Positions 18,487-27,130 of a stretch of DNA of 64,000 nt are shown here, piece after piece. The DNA is from Lachnospiraceae bacterium. GTDB lineage: Bacteria; Bacillota; Clostridia; Lachnospirales; Lachnospiraceae. Position 1 is the first letter of the stretch. Every line of letters starts with the position of its first letter. The stretch is taken from NCBI GenBank assembly GCA_017469935.1, contig JAFUFL010000004.1, positions 40,385 to 104,384 of the forward strand, read 5' to 3'. The position numbers and the translations under genes are program-made. The notes beneath the pieces were generated by a model. The model worked only from the letters and a program-made list of their open reading frames with translations. It was not told the origin of the DNA and did no database searches.

Positions 18487-19179
18487 TTATTCCGAGAACT
18501 CCTTGATTCCCTCGATCGCGTAAGCGTGTACCGGGCTGGAATCCAGACCGACGATCGGGAGCGGTGAGAAGGACATGAAGAAGACGTCCTTTTCAAGGTA
18601 CTCGAGGTTCTTGAGAACTTCGATGAAAATGATGTTCTCAGCCAGAAGGATGTCATGGAAAGGCTTGACATCTTCGTTGCAGTTCTCGATGGAGACGCCG
18701 TCGCCGAATCCTACTGCCTTGACCTTGTGATCGCGGAACCACTCTGCGGACTCTGCGTTGATAAGGAGTCTCTTATCGACTTCTGTGTTGGTCGCCTTTG
18801 TGAAGGGCTCAAGCTTATAGGAGGAATCGATGATGACAATATCGCCTTCCTTTACCTTGTAAGCTACTCTGTCCAGATCGGCCTTTGTGATGTGTGTGTA
18901 AGGTGCCACGGTGTCCTTGAAATCCACATAGACGCCGCGCCCTACGAATGTTGTCAGCGGAAGCGCTGTGACATCCGGCCAATTGTCATCGTGGTGATAA
19001 GGGCACTCCGCGTGTGTTCCCAGATGGCTCATGATGTCGAAATTGGTGTGGAAATCCGGGATCGGGCCGCCTGTGTTGAAGCGGTACAGTTTGCACCTTC
19101 TGGTCTCTGTCGCCGGATCGACGAGCTTGGAGAGGTCGACCATTCTCATTCCATTCCCCATATCATATACAACTTGCAT
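18487..19179 (-). CDS. Cyclase-family (PF04199, kynurenine-formamidase-like) hydrolase
   Basis: 230 residues from the ATG at 19179, which has AAGGAGG 7 bp upstream; the longer frame to 19233 lacks a site. The metal motif HLGTHAECPYHHDD (H-x-G-T-H-x-D/E type) is present and the DxSH-like strand is in the first 30 residues. Members hydrolyse amides or cyclic substrates such as N-formylkynurenine or isatin. In this operon a lactone or ring-opening role on a sugar-derived compound is possible, but not shown. Confidence 0.78.
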   Translation of the reverse strand: MQVVYDMGNGMRMVDLSKLVDPATETRRCKLYRFNTGGPIPDFHTNFDIMSHLGTHAECPYHHDDNWPDVTALPLTTFVGRGVYVDFKDTVAPYTHITKADLDRVAYKVKEGDIVIIDSSYKLEPFTKATNTEVDKRLLINAESAEWFRDHKVKAVGFGDGVSIENCNEDVKPFHDILLAENIIFIEVLKNLEYLEKDVFFMSFSPLPIVGLDSSPVHAYAIEGIKEFSE

Positions 19180-19251
19180 TTTTCTCCTCCTTACATAGTG
19201 AGATTTGTTACTGATACCCCTTGCTGACGGCAAAAGCGATCTGTTTCCTCC

Positions 19252-19704
19252 TCAGATCTTTACTTTCACCACAACTTTCTTGACCGGTGCCGGTGCTCCT
19301 GCCGCGCAACGCGGCTTATGAGCGTCTTCGGGAGCTACGACAATGAGATCGCCTTCCTTAAGCAGTACCTGCCCGTACAGCTCGGGATCCTCATAAAAGA
19401 CGACGTCATTCTCTTCGATCCTGTCGATCTCCTTAAGTCCGTCACGCCTGCATACGCCGAACATCTCATCTCCCGTCACCATGAACTGGATATCGAAATA
19501 CTTATCGTGCGTCTCGAATCTCCGTTCCTCCCAGGGAGAAGTCGTGTATTCCTGTACGCCGGCAATGACGTCATCCCCCATCAGAGGATAGGAGCCTTCC
19601 GGAAGATCCTTGATATTGGTCTGCGCCAGCCACTTGTAGGCAACAGTGAATTTTTCTTCCAGATAATTGTACTTTTCAGCAATACTTACATGACTGGAAA
19701 ACAT
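19252..19704 (-). CDS. YhcH/YjgK/YiaL family (DUF386) protein
   Basis: 150 residues from the ATG at 19704, preceded by GGAAGGG; the in-frame extension to 19737 is not needed. A single cupin-like beta barrel of the YhcH family, with typical RFETHDKYFDIQFMVTG and VAPEDAHKPRCA metal-site segments. Relatives occur with sialate, xylulose and uronate genes and have been proposed as sugar-acid anomerases or isomerases. First gene of the 19704-11687 operon. Confidence 0.85.
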   Translation of the reverse strand: MFSSHVSIAEKYNYLEEKFTVAYKWLAQTNIKDLPEGSYPLMGDDVIAGVQEYTTSPWEERRFETHDKYFDIQFMVTGDEMFGVCRRDGLKEIDRIEENDVVFYEDPELYGQVLLKEGDLIVVAPEDAHKPRCAAGAPAPVKKVVVKVKI

Positions 19705-19754
19705 AGTTCCCTTCCTTTCTGAGCAAAATCCCTTCACCGGAACATCTCAGTAAA

Positions 19755-19775
19755 ATTATACAATGCGCTTCGCAT
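19755..19775 (-). promoter_or_regulatory. Putative promoter -10 with operator-like palindrome
   Basis: Minus-strand TATAAT at 19760-19755 with the palindrome ATGCG-n3-CGCAT at 19763-19775 directly upstream, inside the spacer. The -35 is weak. This would be the start site for the 19704 operon; a repressor or activator may bind the palindrome. The AT-rich stretch 19776-19870 shows no gene. Confidence 0.45.
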
Positions 19776-19880
19776 AATTGAAAGGAAAATCTAAAAAATA
19801 GCTAAACTAACAAAAACTATTTTTAAACCATTATCCAATATTGCTAAATTATATATTCCGTTTTGTTTATACTTTCGTGC

Positions 19881-19913
19881 AAAAAAAAGACCGCCGCATT
19901 TCTGCGACGGTCT
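19881..19913 (-). terminator. Terminator of the uxaB-uxaC operon
   Basis: Minus-strand AGACCGTCGCA / TGCGGCGGTCT stem with a four-base loop, followed by eight T. It lies after the uxaC stop; 19914-20020 holds only GC-rich short inverted repeats. Confidence 0.9.
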
Positions 19914-20020
19914 CTGTATTAATGTTCAGTCAAGGCCCGTATATTCGGTCAAGGCCCGCACAGCGGGCTGCCTTCTTCAGGGCTTGCGGGGCGAACCGCT
20001 GCCCGATCCGGCCGATCCGA

Positions 20021-21454
20021 TCAAAGTCCGAAATACCTGGCTGCGTTCTTATAGGAGATACCCTCGACGATCTTCTTGAGGGAAGCCTCGTTGTTGGGAT
20101 ACTCGCCGTTCTCTACCCAGTTGCCGATCAGGTTGCACATGATGCGGCGGAAGTAGTCATGTCTTGCATAGGACAGGAAGGATCTGGAGTCGGTCAGCAT
20201 TCCTACGAAGTTGCCCAGAAGGCCGAGGTTTGCGAGGGACTTCATCTGATCTTCCATACCGCTCTTGGTGTCATTGAACCACCATGCGCTGCCGTGTTGG
20301 ATCTTTCCGGGAACCTCATCGGACTGGAAGCAGCCAAGCATGGTGCCGATCTGCTCGTTGTCAGCGGGGTTGAGGGAGTAGATGATGGTCTTGGGGCACT
20401 CGTTCGTCATATCCAGTGCGGACAGCATGCGGGCGATATCCTCGCCGCAGGTGTTCTGCGCGATCATATCCACGCCGGTATCGGGACCCATCTTGCGGAA
20501 GATTCTCTCGTTGGCGTTGCGGTAGCAGCTGTAGTGAATCTGCATGGCAATGTTCAGGCGGTGATAGCCTTTGGCCAGAGCCATCAGGACTGCGGTCTGA
20601 TACTTCTCCGCCTCTTCGACGGTGATGCTCTCGCCGGCCATGACTTTCTTGTAGACTGCGTCCACCTCTTCCATCGGAGCGGGACGGAAAGGAATGTAAT
20701 CCAGACCGTGGTCAGATGCGCGGCAGCCCAGCTTTGCGAAGAACTCAAGACGCTCGATCAGGGCGTCGATGACTTCCTGTGCGGACTCCAGCTTGTCCTT
20801 GCCGACGGATGCGGCGAGCTTGCCGATATACTCAGCGAAGCCTTCCTTGTTGATGTTGATGGCCTTGTCGGGACGGTAGGAAGGGCAGACCTTTACTTCG
20901 ATGGAAGGATCTGCGGCAATCTTCTCGTGCCACTCCAGGGAGTCGATCGGGTCGTCTGTCGTGCCGATGAAAGCTACGTTGGACTGCTTGATCAGGCCGC
21001 GAACCGACATATTAGGATCGTTCTGCAGCATATCGCTGGTCTTGTCCCAGATCTCCTTGGCGTTTTCGACCGTCAGGGGCTCTGTGATGCCAAAATATTT
21101 ATGCAGCTCAGCGTTGGACCAGTGATACATGGGGTTGCCGATGGCCATCTCCAGAGCCTCAGCGAACTTTACGAATCTCTCGAAGTCCGGCTTGTGGCCT
21201 GTGATATACTCTTCCGGTGTTCCGTTGGAGCGCATGACGCGCCATTTGTAGTGGTCACCGAAATAGGTGCCGTCCGGGTTTTCACCGCCAAGCCATACTT
21301 CCGCGATGTTGTTGAAGCGGCGGTCCTCATAGATCTCTTTGGGAGAGATGTGGCAGTGATAGTCCACAAGGGGCATCGGATCCGAGTAGTCGTGGAACAG
21401 GTGCTTCGCTGTCTCTGTCTCCAGCAGGAAATCTTTGTCCATAAATGCTTTCAT
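20021..21454 (-). CDS. uxaC: Glucuronate/galacturonate isomerase
   Basis: 477 residues, full length for UxaC. The MPLVDYHCHISPKEI opening gives the metal-binding HxH of the amidohydrolase fold, and family segments such as HPVFIGTTDDP-like FIGTTDDPIDSL and TDSRSFLSYARHDYFRRIMC are clear. It converts D-galacturonate to D-tagaturonate (and glucuronate to fructuronate) in the cytoplasm. Last gene of an operon with uxaB, uxaA and kdgK. AAGGAG lies before the start. Confidence 0.96.
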   Translation of the reverse strand: MKAFMDKDFLLETETAKHLFHDYSDPMPLVDYHCHISPKEIYEDRRFNNIAEVWLGGENPDGTYFGDHYKWRVMRSNGTPEEYITGHKPDFERFVKFAEALEMAIGNPMYHWSNAELHKYFGITEPLTVENAKEIWDKTSDMLQNDPNMSVRGLIKQSNVAFIGTTDDPIDSLEWHEKIAADPSIEVKVCPSYRPDKAININKEGFAEYIGKLAASVGKDKLESAQEVIDALIERLEFFAKLGCRASDHGLDYIPFRPAPMEEVDAVYKKVMAGESITVEEAEKYQTAVLMALAKGYHRLNIAMQIHYSCYRNANERIFRKMGPDTGVDMIAQNTCGEDIARMLSALDMTNECPKTIIYSLNPADNEQIGTMLGCFQSDEVPGKIQHGSAWWFNDTKSGMEDQMKSLANLGLLGNFVGMLTDSRSFLSYARHDYFRRIMCNLIGNWVENGEYPNNEASLKKIVEGISYKNAARYFGL

Positions 21455-21520
21455 GGTCTTTTTTCTCCTTTTCTTGTTGTGATGCCAATCGCCTCGGCTG
21501 CGTCCGGGCCGGGCCGTCTC

Positions 21521-21555
21521 AGCTGCGCGGGCTGCCCGGTTCCTTCCGCACTGCG
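21521..21555. repeat. GC-rich hairpin sequence related to the 35621 repeat
   Basis: The stretch with GCGCGGGCTGCCCGG and TTCCTTCCGCA matches the 3' half of the repeat at 35621-35695. It sits in the uxaC-kdgK gap. Confidence 0.45.
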
Positions 21556-21556
21556 C

Positions 21557-22642
21557 TCAGCGCTTGATATCATAGTTCATGTTCATGAGGTTGATGATGC
21601 TGTCCACATCATCTGTGATATTTCCATCGCCGTGGATCGTGTGCTTGATGACGCTCGATGCCACCGCGAAGTTCACCATATCCATAGGTTTGAAGTTATG
21701 CATGTACGCATAGATCAGGCCGCTGGCGAAGGCGTCGCCGCCGCCGACTCTGTCCAGAATGTTGAACGTGAACATGCGGCTCTCGAAGGTGTGTCCCTTG
21801 AACCACATGTAGGCCATCAGGCTGTTCTCACTACCGGAATGTGCATAGCGGACATGCCTTGCGATGCAGCGGATGTTGGGATATTTTTCCACGAAGGCCT
21901 GGAAGACCTCGTCCTGCTGCTCGTAGGAAGGCTGCAGCGGGATCCCGTCCTTGTAATCTCCCTTGGAAGGGTCCTCGTCATCTCTGTAGAGATGATAGGG
22001 CTCGATGCCGAAGAGCACATCCACGTAGGGCAGGCACTTTGTGCAGAAATCGCGCGCCTCATCCCAGGTCCACAGAAGGCTTCGGAAGTTGCCGTCGAAG
22101 CTGACCGTCAGGCCCATCTCCTTGGCGGTCTGCATCAGTCGGAGCATGAAATCCGCGCAGCTCTCGCTCAGGGCCGGCGTGATGCCGCTCAGGTGCAGCC
22201 AGTCAAATCCCTCCAGCAGCTCCTTCGGATCGATCCCGGAGAAGTCAAATTCCGTGATCGCGCTGTGCTTGCGGTCATACGTGACCTTACTGGGGCGGAT
22301 TCCGTAACCGGTCTCCAGATAGTAGGTTCCCAGCCTGTGGGTCGGGGTCTCTTTTTTGGAGGAGAGGATTACAGGCGTGCAGTGCACGTCGTTGCTTCGC
22401 AGCATGCGCACCGCGCTCTTTCCCAGTGAATTGTTCGGTACCACGGTAAAGAAAGTACTGTCCACGCCAAGGTTTGCAAGGGCAAGCGCGATGTTGGCCT
22501 CACTTCCGCCGTAGCTTGCCTCGAAGCTGTTCGCCACCCGGATCTTGCCGTAGTTGGGCGGTGTAAGGCGGAGCATGATCTCGCCGAAAGTTATAAATTT
22601 CTGTCCGCCGACCTCACTTAAAAGCGGATTTTTGTGAATCAT
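21557..22642 (-). CDS. kdgK: 2-dehydro-3-deoxygluconokinase (PfkB family)
   Basis: 361 residues. PfkB/ribokinase fold with the N-terminal YGGSEANIALALANLG motif and the C-terminal catalytic DRVGGGDAFASGLIYAY motif (Asp as base). It phosphorylates 2-keto-3-deoxygluconate to KDPG, the step after UxaA and KduD. AAAGGAGG precedes the start. The acceptor for KDPG, an aldolase, is not in the window. Confidence 0.92.
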   Translation of the reverse strand: MIHKNPLLSEVGGQKFITFGEIMLRLTPPNYGKIRVANSFEASYGGSEANIALALANLGVDSTFFTVVPNNSLGKSAVRMLRSNDVHCTPVILSSKKETPTHRLGTYYLETGYGIRPSKVTYDRKHSAITEFDFSGIDPKELLEGFDWLHLSGITPALSESCADFMLRLMQTAKEMGLTVSFDGNFRSLLWTWDEARDFCTKCLPYVDVLFGIEPYHLYRDDEDPSKGDYKDGIPLQPSYEQQDEVFQAFVEKYPNIRCIARHVRYAHSGSENSLMAYMWFKGHTFESRMFTFNILDRVGGGDAFASGLIYAYMHNFKPMDMVNFAVASSVIKHTIHGDGNITDDVDSIINLMNMNYDIKR

Positions 22643-22699
22643 AGTTCTCCTCCTTTGTGCTATGTTCTTTGTCCCTGCCGCAGAGCGGGCCCTGCGCCG

Positions 22700-23554
22700 T
22701 TAAAGGCTGTCGTAGAGCTCCTGCAGGAATTTTCTGGAACTCACCGCGTTCTCGTCGGTGGTGTTTTCCAGCGTTGTGTGGATATACGGCTTCCTCGCCT
22801 TTATGAACCGGAGGATCTCCGTGTAATCCATTACGCCTGTTCCCGCCGCTATGCTCTTAAGGTCGTCCCCGTTAAGGACACAGTCCTTTAAATGCACTAC
22901 CGCAATGTGGTCGCACAGCTTCTCCATGGCCTCTCCGATCACCTTGTCGCGATCGTCCAGGTTTCCGGGATACAGGATGTTTACCGGGTCGAAGATGATC
23001 CGCAGGTTGGGGCTCGGAATGGCTTCCAGGACTTTGAGAGCCCTGTCGGTACTGTACACGATGTGCTTCCAGACCGGTTCGATGGCCATGGTCACGCCGC
23101 ATTTCTCGGCTCTCTCGACGACAGGTTCCAGGCCTCTGATGAAGGAATCGAGCGCCTCCTCGGAGTGCGTATTGGCGTCCATCTTGTACTGCGCGTTGGG
23201 CGCGCCGGTCTCGGTCCCCACAACGCCCGCTCCCAGAAGGGACGCAACACGAAGGTGTCCGTAATATCTGCTCTGGATCTCCTTAAGTTTTTCCGGATCC
23301 GGATGGGCGAGGTTCAGATAGCACCCGAGGACCGCCACATCCAGGCCCTGGCCGTCAAATACCCTCTTTGTATATTTTGCCAGTCCTTCCGTCAGTGCGC
23401 AATCATCAAAGGTGTAACCTTTTATCACTTTCGAATAGGCGAGATGGACACAGGTAAACCCTTCCTCTCTCGCGGTCTGCGCCCTCTTTTCCATCGTCTG
23501 GAATTCGGGGCCGAGACCTGTGTGGATATCATGCAGGCGAATTCCCAGCTGCAT
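22700..23554 (-). CDS. Sugar phosphate isomerase/epimerase (AP-endonuclease-2 TIM barrel)
   Basis: 284 residues of the xylose-isomerase-like TIM-barrel family. Metal-ligand positions are seen in MAIEPVWKH, IIFDPVNIL and VHLKDCV. Members epimerise or isomerise sugars or keto sugars; the exact reaction here is unknown. Its place between uxaA and kdgK suggests handling of a uronate-pathway intermediate. AGGAGG lies before the start. Confidence 0.8.
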   Translation of the reverse strand: MQLGIRLHDIHTGLGPEFQTMEKRAQTAREEGFTCVHLAYSKVIKGYTFDDCALTEGLAKYTKRVFDGQGLDVAVLGCYLNLAHPDPEKLKEIQSRYYGHLRVASLLGAGVVGTETGAPNAQYKMDANTHSEEALDSFIRGLEPVVERAEKCGVTMAIEPVWKHIVYSTDRALKVLEAIPSPNLRIIFDPVNILYPGNLDDRDKVIGEAMEKLCDHIAVVHLKDCVLNGDDLKSIAAGTGVMDYTEILRFIKARKPYIHTTLENTTDENAVSSRKFLQELYDSL

Positions 23555-23557
23555 ACT

Positions 23558-23890
23558 TTACCTCCTGTCTTTTTCGTATTCTTCCGACATTCTCCGGATC
23601 TGTCTGATCACGGGGATCACGACGAGCGCGGAGCAGACTCCTGTTGCAATATTGCTGATCATCATGGTGACGCCGACCGCCTGGATCATCAGCGTGATCT
23701 GGGCAAGGACCGCGATCGCGGATACAGCATCCGCGCTCACGTGCGCGGCCATAATAGTGTCAAGGATCGTAAAGATCTGCTGAAATGCCTGATAAATGGC
23801 CAGCGGTCCGCATACTGTGATGAGAAGCCGCAGCGGGTGAGCACTCAGAGAGAACTGTCGAAATTCCTCATCTTTCTGATGTGCAGTCAA
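23558..23890 (-). pseudogene. MATE-family transporter remnant with internal deletion
   Basis: 110 residues from a TTG. The first 65 look like the first two membrane helices of a MATE exporter (FQQIFTILDTIMAAHVSADAVSAIA). The last 40 look like a final MATE helix plus its basic tail (VVIPVIRQIRRM). The roughly 350 residues between are missing, so it cannot be an active exporter. It is kept in frame and lies 3 bp before the next gene, inside the uronate operon. Whether it is translated as a small membrane protein is open. Confidence 0.6.
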
Positions 23891-23919
23891 TTAACAAAAA
23901 CCATCCTTATACTTACAAA

Positions 23920-23976
23920 GAGCTGCGAAAAGCCCGCGTCGTGAATGAATCGGGCCGCAGGGCCTTTGCGCAGCTC
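23920..23976 (-). promoter_or_regulatory. Intra-operon stem-loop after uxaA
   Basis: GAGCTGCG/CGCAGCTC with an inner AAAGGCCC/GGGCTTTT stem, followed by a weak T tract. It may attenuate transcription past uxaA or stabilise the mRNA end. Confidence 0.5.
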
Positions 23977-23996
23977 AAATTTCTGAACTGAGATCT

Positions 23997-25469
23997 TTAC
24001 AGGACTACGCCGTCCTTAAAGATGGAGATCTCTCTGAAGCCCTTGCGCTCGGTGCTCGTCTGCTTGCCGGAAGCGACTTCACAGACAAGGTCAAGAAGAT
24101 CCGCGCCCGCCTCATCGAGGGTCTTGACACCGTCCGCCACAACGCCCGCGTTGAAGTCGATCCAGTTGGCCTTCTTGGTCGCGAGGGGTGTGTTGGTGGC
24201 GATCTTCATGGTCGGAACGGGTGCTCCGAAAGGCGTTCCTCTGCCGGTGGTGAACAGGATCATATTACATCCCGCAGCGGTAAGCGCTGTGCAGGATACC
24301 AGATCGTTGCCGGGGCCGTACAGAAGGTTGAGTCCTTTGGTCTTAACCTGCTCGCCGTAATTGATGACATCCATGATCGGCGCCCTTCCGCCCTTCTGGA
24401 CACATCCGCAGGACTTGTCCTCGAGAGTGGTGATGCCGCCCTGCTTGTTGCCGGGGCTGGGATTGTCATAGACGACTTCGTTGTGGCTGATGAAGTAATC
24501 CTTGAAGCCGTTGAGCATGTTGGAGGCTTTCTCGAAGACCTGCTCGTTCACGCAGCGGCTCATCAGGAAGTTCTCCGCGCCGAACATCTCGGGCACTTCC
24601 GTCAGGATCGTGGTGCCGCCCATGGCGGTCATCAGGTCGGAGAATCTTCCAACTGTCGGGTTGGCCGTTATGCCGGAGAGTCCGTCGGACCCGCCGCACT
24701 TCATGCCGACTACCAGCTCGCTGACGGGCATCTCCTCGCGTTTGAACTGAGAAGCGTACTCAGCCAGCTCCTTGAGGAGCGCGGAACCCGCCTCCAGCTC
24801 GTCCTCTACCTGCTGGCAGGTGAGGAATTTGACTCTGTCGGGATCGTAGTCGCCCAGTTCTGCCACGAACTGATCGTGGGTCAGGTTCTCACATCCCAGG
24901 TGCAGGACCAGAACAGCGCCTGCGTTGGGGTGTCTGGTCAGCGCCGCCAGAAGTCTTCTGGTCTGGGCGTGGTCATGGCCGGTCTGAGAGCATCCGAAAG
25001 GATGTGTGAAGGTGTACAGGCCGTCGATGCTTCCCTTTACCAAGTCCTGATTGTCGCGAACCAAAGTCTTTGCGACATCATTTACGCAGCCGACGGTAGG
25101 GATGATCCAGATCTCGTTGCGGATGGCCGCTCTTCCGTCTTTTCTCCTGTAGCCCATAAAGGTCTTGGGCTTAAGAGGATTGACGCAGGGAACAGCGGGC
25201 TCATAGGTGTACTCCACCTCGCCCTTGAGGTTGGTCATCATGTTGTGGGTGTGAACCCACTGGCCGGCCTGGATGTCCTTTGTGGCGTGCCCGATGGGCA
25301 GGCCGTATTTCATAATCATGTCGCCTTTCGCGATGTCCCTGAGCGCCATCTTGTGGCCCTGAGGGATTTCCTCCACTGCCGCGGCACCGCCGAAAGCGGT
25401 GCCGACGGGTGCGGGATGGAGGGCTACTGCTACATTATCAATATCATTGATTTGAATGAATATAGGCAT
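23997..25469 (-). CDS. uxaA: Altronate dehydratase
   Basis: 490 residues from the ATG at 25469, which has AGAGG upstream; the frame extends to 25505 but without a site. An N-terminal SAF domain (about 1-95) is followed by the UxaA catalytic domain with HPFGCSQTGHD, MKCGGSDGLSGITANP and TGRGTPFG motifs. It dehydrates D-altronate to 2-keto-3-deoxygluconate, using iron. It lies 54 bp after uxaB. Confidence 0.96.
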   Translation of the reverse strand: MPIFIQINDIDNVAVALHPAPVGTAFGGAAAVEEIPQGHKMALRDIAKGDMIMKYGLPIGHATKDIQAGQWVHTHNMMTNLKGEVEYTYEPAVPCVNPLKPKTFMGYRRKDGRAAIRNEIWIIPTVGCVNDVAKTLVRDNQDLVKGSIDGLYTFTHPFGCSQTGHDHAQTRRLLAALTRHPNAGAVLVLHLGCENLTHDQFVAELGDYDPDRVKFLTCQQVEDELEAGSALLKELAEYASQFKREEMPVSELVVGMKCGGSDGLSGITANPTVGRFSDLMTAMGGTTILTEVPEMFGAENFLMSRCVNEQVFEKASNMLNGFKDYFISHNEVVYDNPSPGNKQGGITTLEDKSCGCVQKGGRAPIMDVINYGEQVKTKGLNLLYGPGNDLVSCTALTAAGCNMILFTTGRGTPFGAPVPTMKIATNTPLATKKANWIDFNAGVVADGVKTLDEAGADLLDLVCEVASGKQTSTERKGFREISIFKDGVVL

Positions 25470-25523
25470 AGGTACCTCTCTTTTCCGCAGTGCACTGTTT
25501 TGCACTACCGGGCAAAAAACTGA

Positions 25524-27017
25524 TTACAGGCAGGCAGCGTATGCGGCAAGGGATCCTTTCTCGCGGATCTCGCCGAGGATCCTTGCGGCCTCAGCCTCAA
25601 AGCCTTCGATCTTGGTAAGATCCTGGCCCCACATCTTCTCGTTGGTCATAACGGCGTGGGTCAGAGCTGCTGCGTCATCATCCTTGTGATCATAGTAGAA
25701 CTCAAGTACCCAGCGGTCATCGGATACGGTATAGGTGTTGCCCTTAGCTCTCTTGCAGACAAGACCTGCGTCTGTCAGCTCCTGGATCTCGTTGGAATAG
25801 AAAGCCATATAAGCCGCGAAGCTCGTGGTCAGGCATGCCGGGAGCTTGCCGTATTTCTCAACATACTCCTCGAAGCTCGGGAAGTTTCTTGCTCTCCACT
25901 TGGAAGTGGAGTTGAGGGAAATGCTCATGAGCTCGTGGTTTACGAAAGGATTGTTGAATCTGTCCTGAACAGCTGCCGCGAAGCTCATCAGGTCGTCCTT
26001 GTCCAGAGGAAGGGTCGGGATGACTTCGTCATAGAGCATCTTGTTCATGAAGCCGAGGACTGTCTCGTTCTCCATGCAGTCGCGAACGATGTCGAATCCT
26101 GCCAGATACGCGCCCAGAACAAATCCGGTGTGCGCGCCGTTGAGGATGCGGACCTTTCTCTTCTTATAAGGAGTTACGTCCGGAACTACAGGGCAGTTGA
26201 CGCCGGCTTTCTTGAAAGGAAGCTTCTCCTCAAGCCATGCGGGTCCTTCAATGTTCCATACGCCGAAGATCTCGCCGACGTCAAGGAGCGGATCGGCATA
26301 GCCATGAATCTTCTCGAGGCGTGCGACCTCTTCTGCGTCACGGATGCGGCCGGGAACGATTCTGTCTACCAGAGTGGAGCAGAATGTGCAGTCATTGTTG
26401 ACATAGTTCTTGAAGCCCTCGTCAAGGCCCCACTGCCCGATGTACTGGTTCACGCACTTAAGCAGCTCTTTGCCGTTGTTGTCGATCAGCTCGCAGGAAA
26501 GGATCACAAGGCCGCTCTTGCCGGCTTTGTAGCGCTCAAGGAGAACCTGTGTGAGCTTGCCGGGGAAGGAGCTTGCGGGCTTGTCATCGATCTGGCAGGC
26601 GGGATCATAGACGATACCGGCTTCCGTTGTGTTGGATACGATGTACTCCAGATCGTCAGAGCGGGCCAGATCCATCATGGATGCGTAGTCAGCTTCCTCA
26701 TAGGGATTGAGGCATCTGGATACGCAGGAGATGACACGTCTGAGATCAACCTTCTCGCCGTTCTCGCGGCCGCGAAGATACAGAGTGTACAGACCTTCCT
26801 GCTTGTTGATCAGCTCCGCAAGGCCGGGCTTGATGGGCTGAACCAGAACGCACTTGCCGTTCCAGCCGACTCTCTCGTTGGATACATCAAACCAGTACTG
26901 CACGAATGCGCGGAGGAAGTTGCCTTCGCCAAACTGCATCACCTTCTCAGGAGCGTCTTTCAGAATATAACCGTCATAACCTGACTTTTCCAGTACTGCA
27001 TAATTCAGAGTTTCCAT
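25524..27017 (-). CDS. uxaB: Tagaturonate reductase (altronate oxidoreductase)
   Basis: 497 residues of the mannitol dehydrogenase family. MQFGEGNFLRAFVQYW is the N-terminal NAD-binding signature; NGAHTGFVLGAYLAG carries the catalytic-region motif of UxaB/UxuB. It reduces tagaturonate to altronate with NADH. First gene of the operon, behind a good promoter at 27067-27095. Confidence 0.93.
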   Translation of the reverse strand: METLNYAVLEKSGYDGYILKDAPEKVMQFGEGNFLRAFVQYWFDVSNERVGWNGKCVLVQPIKPGLAELINKQEGLYTLYLRGRENGEKVDLRRVISCVSRCLNPYEEADYASMMDLARSDDLEYIVSNTTEAGIVYDPACQIDDKPASSFPGKLTQVLLERYKAGKSGLVILSCELIDNNGKELLKCVNQYIGQWGLDEGFKNYVNNDCTFCSTLVDRIVPGRIRDAEEVARLEKIHGYADPLLDVGEIFGVWNIEGPAWLEEKLPFKKAGVNCPVVPDVTPYKKRKVRILNGAHTGFVLGAYLAGFDIVRDCMENETVLGFMNKMLYDEVIPTLPLDKDDLMSFAAAVQDRFNNPFVNHELMSISLNSTSKWRARNFPSFEEYVEKYGKLPACLTTSFAAYMAFYSNEIQELTDAGLVCKRAKGNTYTVSDDRWVLEFYYDHKDDDAAALTHAVMTNEKMWGQDLTKIEGFEAEAARILGEIREKGSLAAYAACL

Positions 27018-27066
27018 AGTTTTTATCTCCCCAAATTCTGTAAATATAAATAATCGCTACACATAT

Positions 27067-27095
27067 ATAGTATTTCAGATACGGTTGATTGTAAA
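27067..27095 (-). promoter_or_regulatory. Sigma-70 promoter of the uxaB operon
   Basis: Minus-strand TTTACA and TACTAT with exactly 17 bp between, 50 bp before the uxaB start. No terminator hairpin is seen between the GH4 stop (27131) and here, so read-through from the upstream pectin operon is also possible. Confidence 0.6.
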
Positions 27096-27130
27096 GTTTC
27101 ATTAAAGTACACGAACGTCCGTAACTTCGC

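Noticed and set aside
19841-22429. Very long plus-strand open frame opposite uxaC and kdgK
   Set aside because: Antisense shadow of conserved enzymes; the same is true of the long frames opposite the binding protein (38567-40885) and the ABC exporter (46189-48486).
23558-23890. Intact small multidrug transporter
   Set aside because: The sequence looks like the first and last parts of a MATE protein joined, not a full small transporter family.
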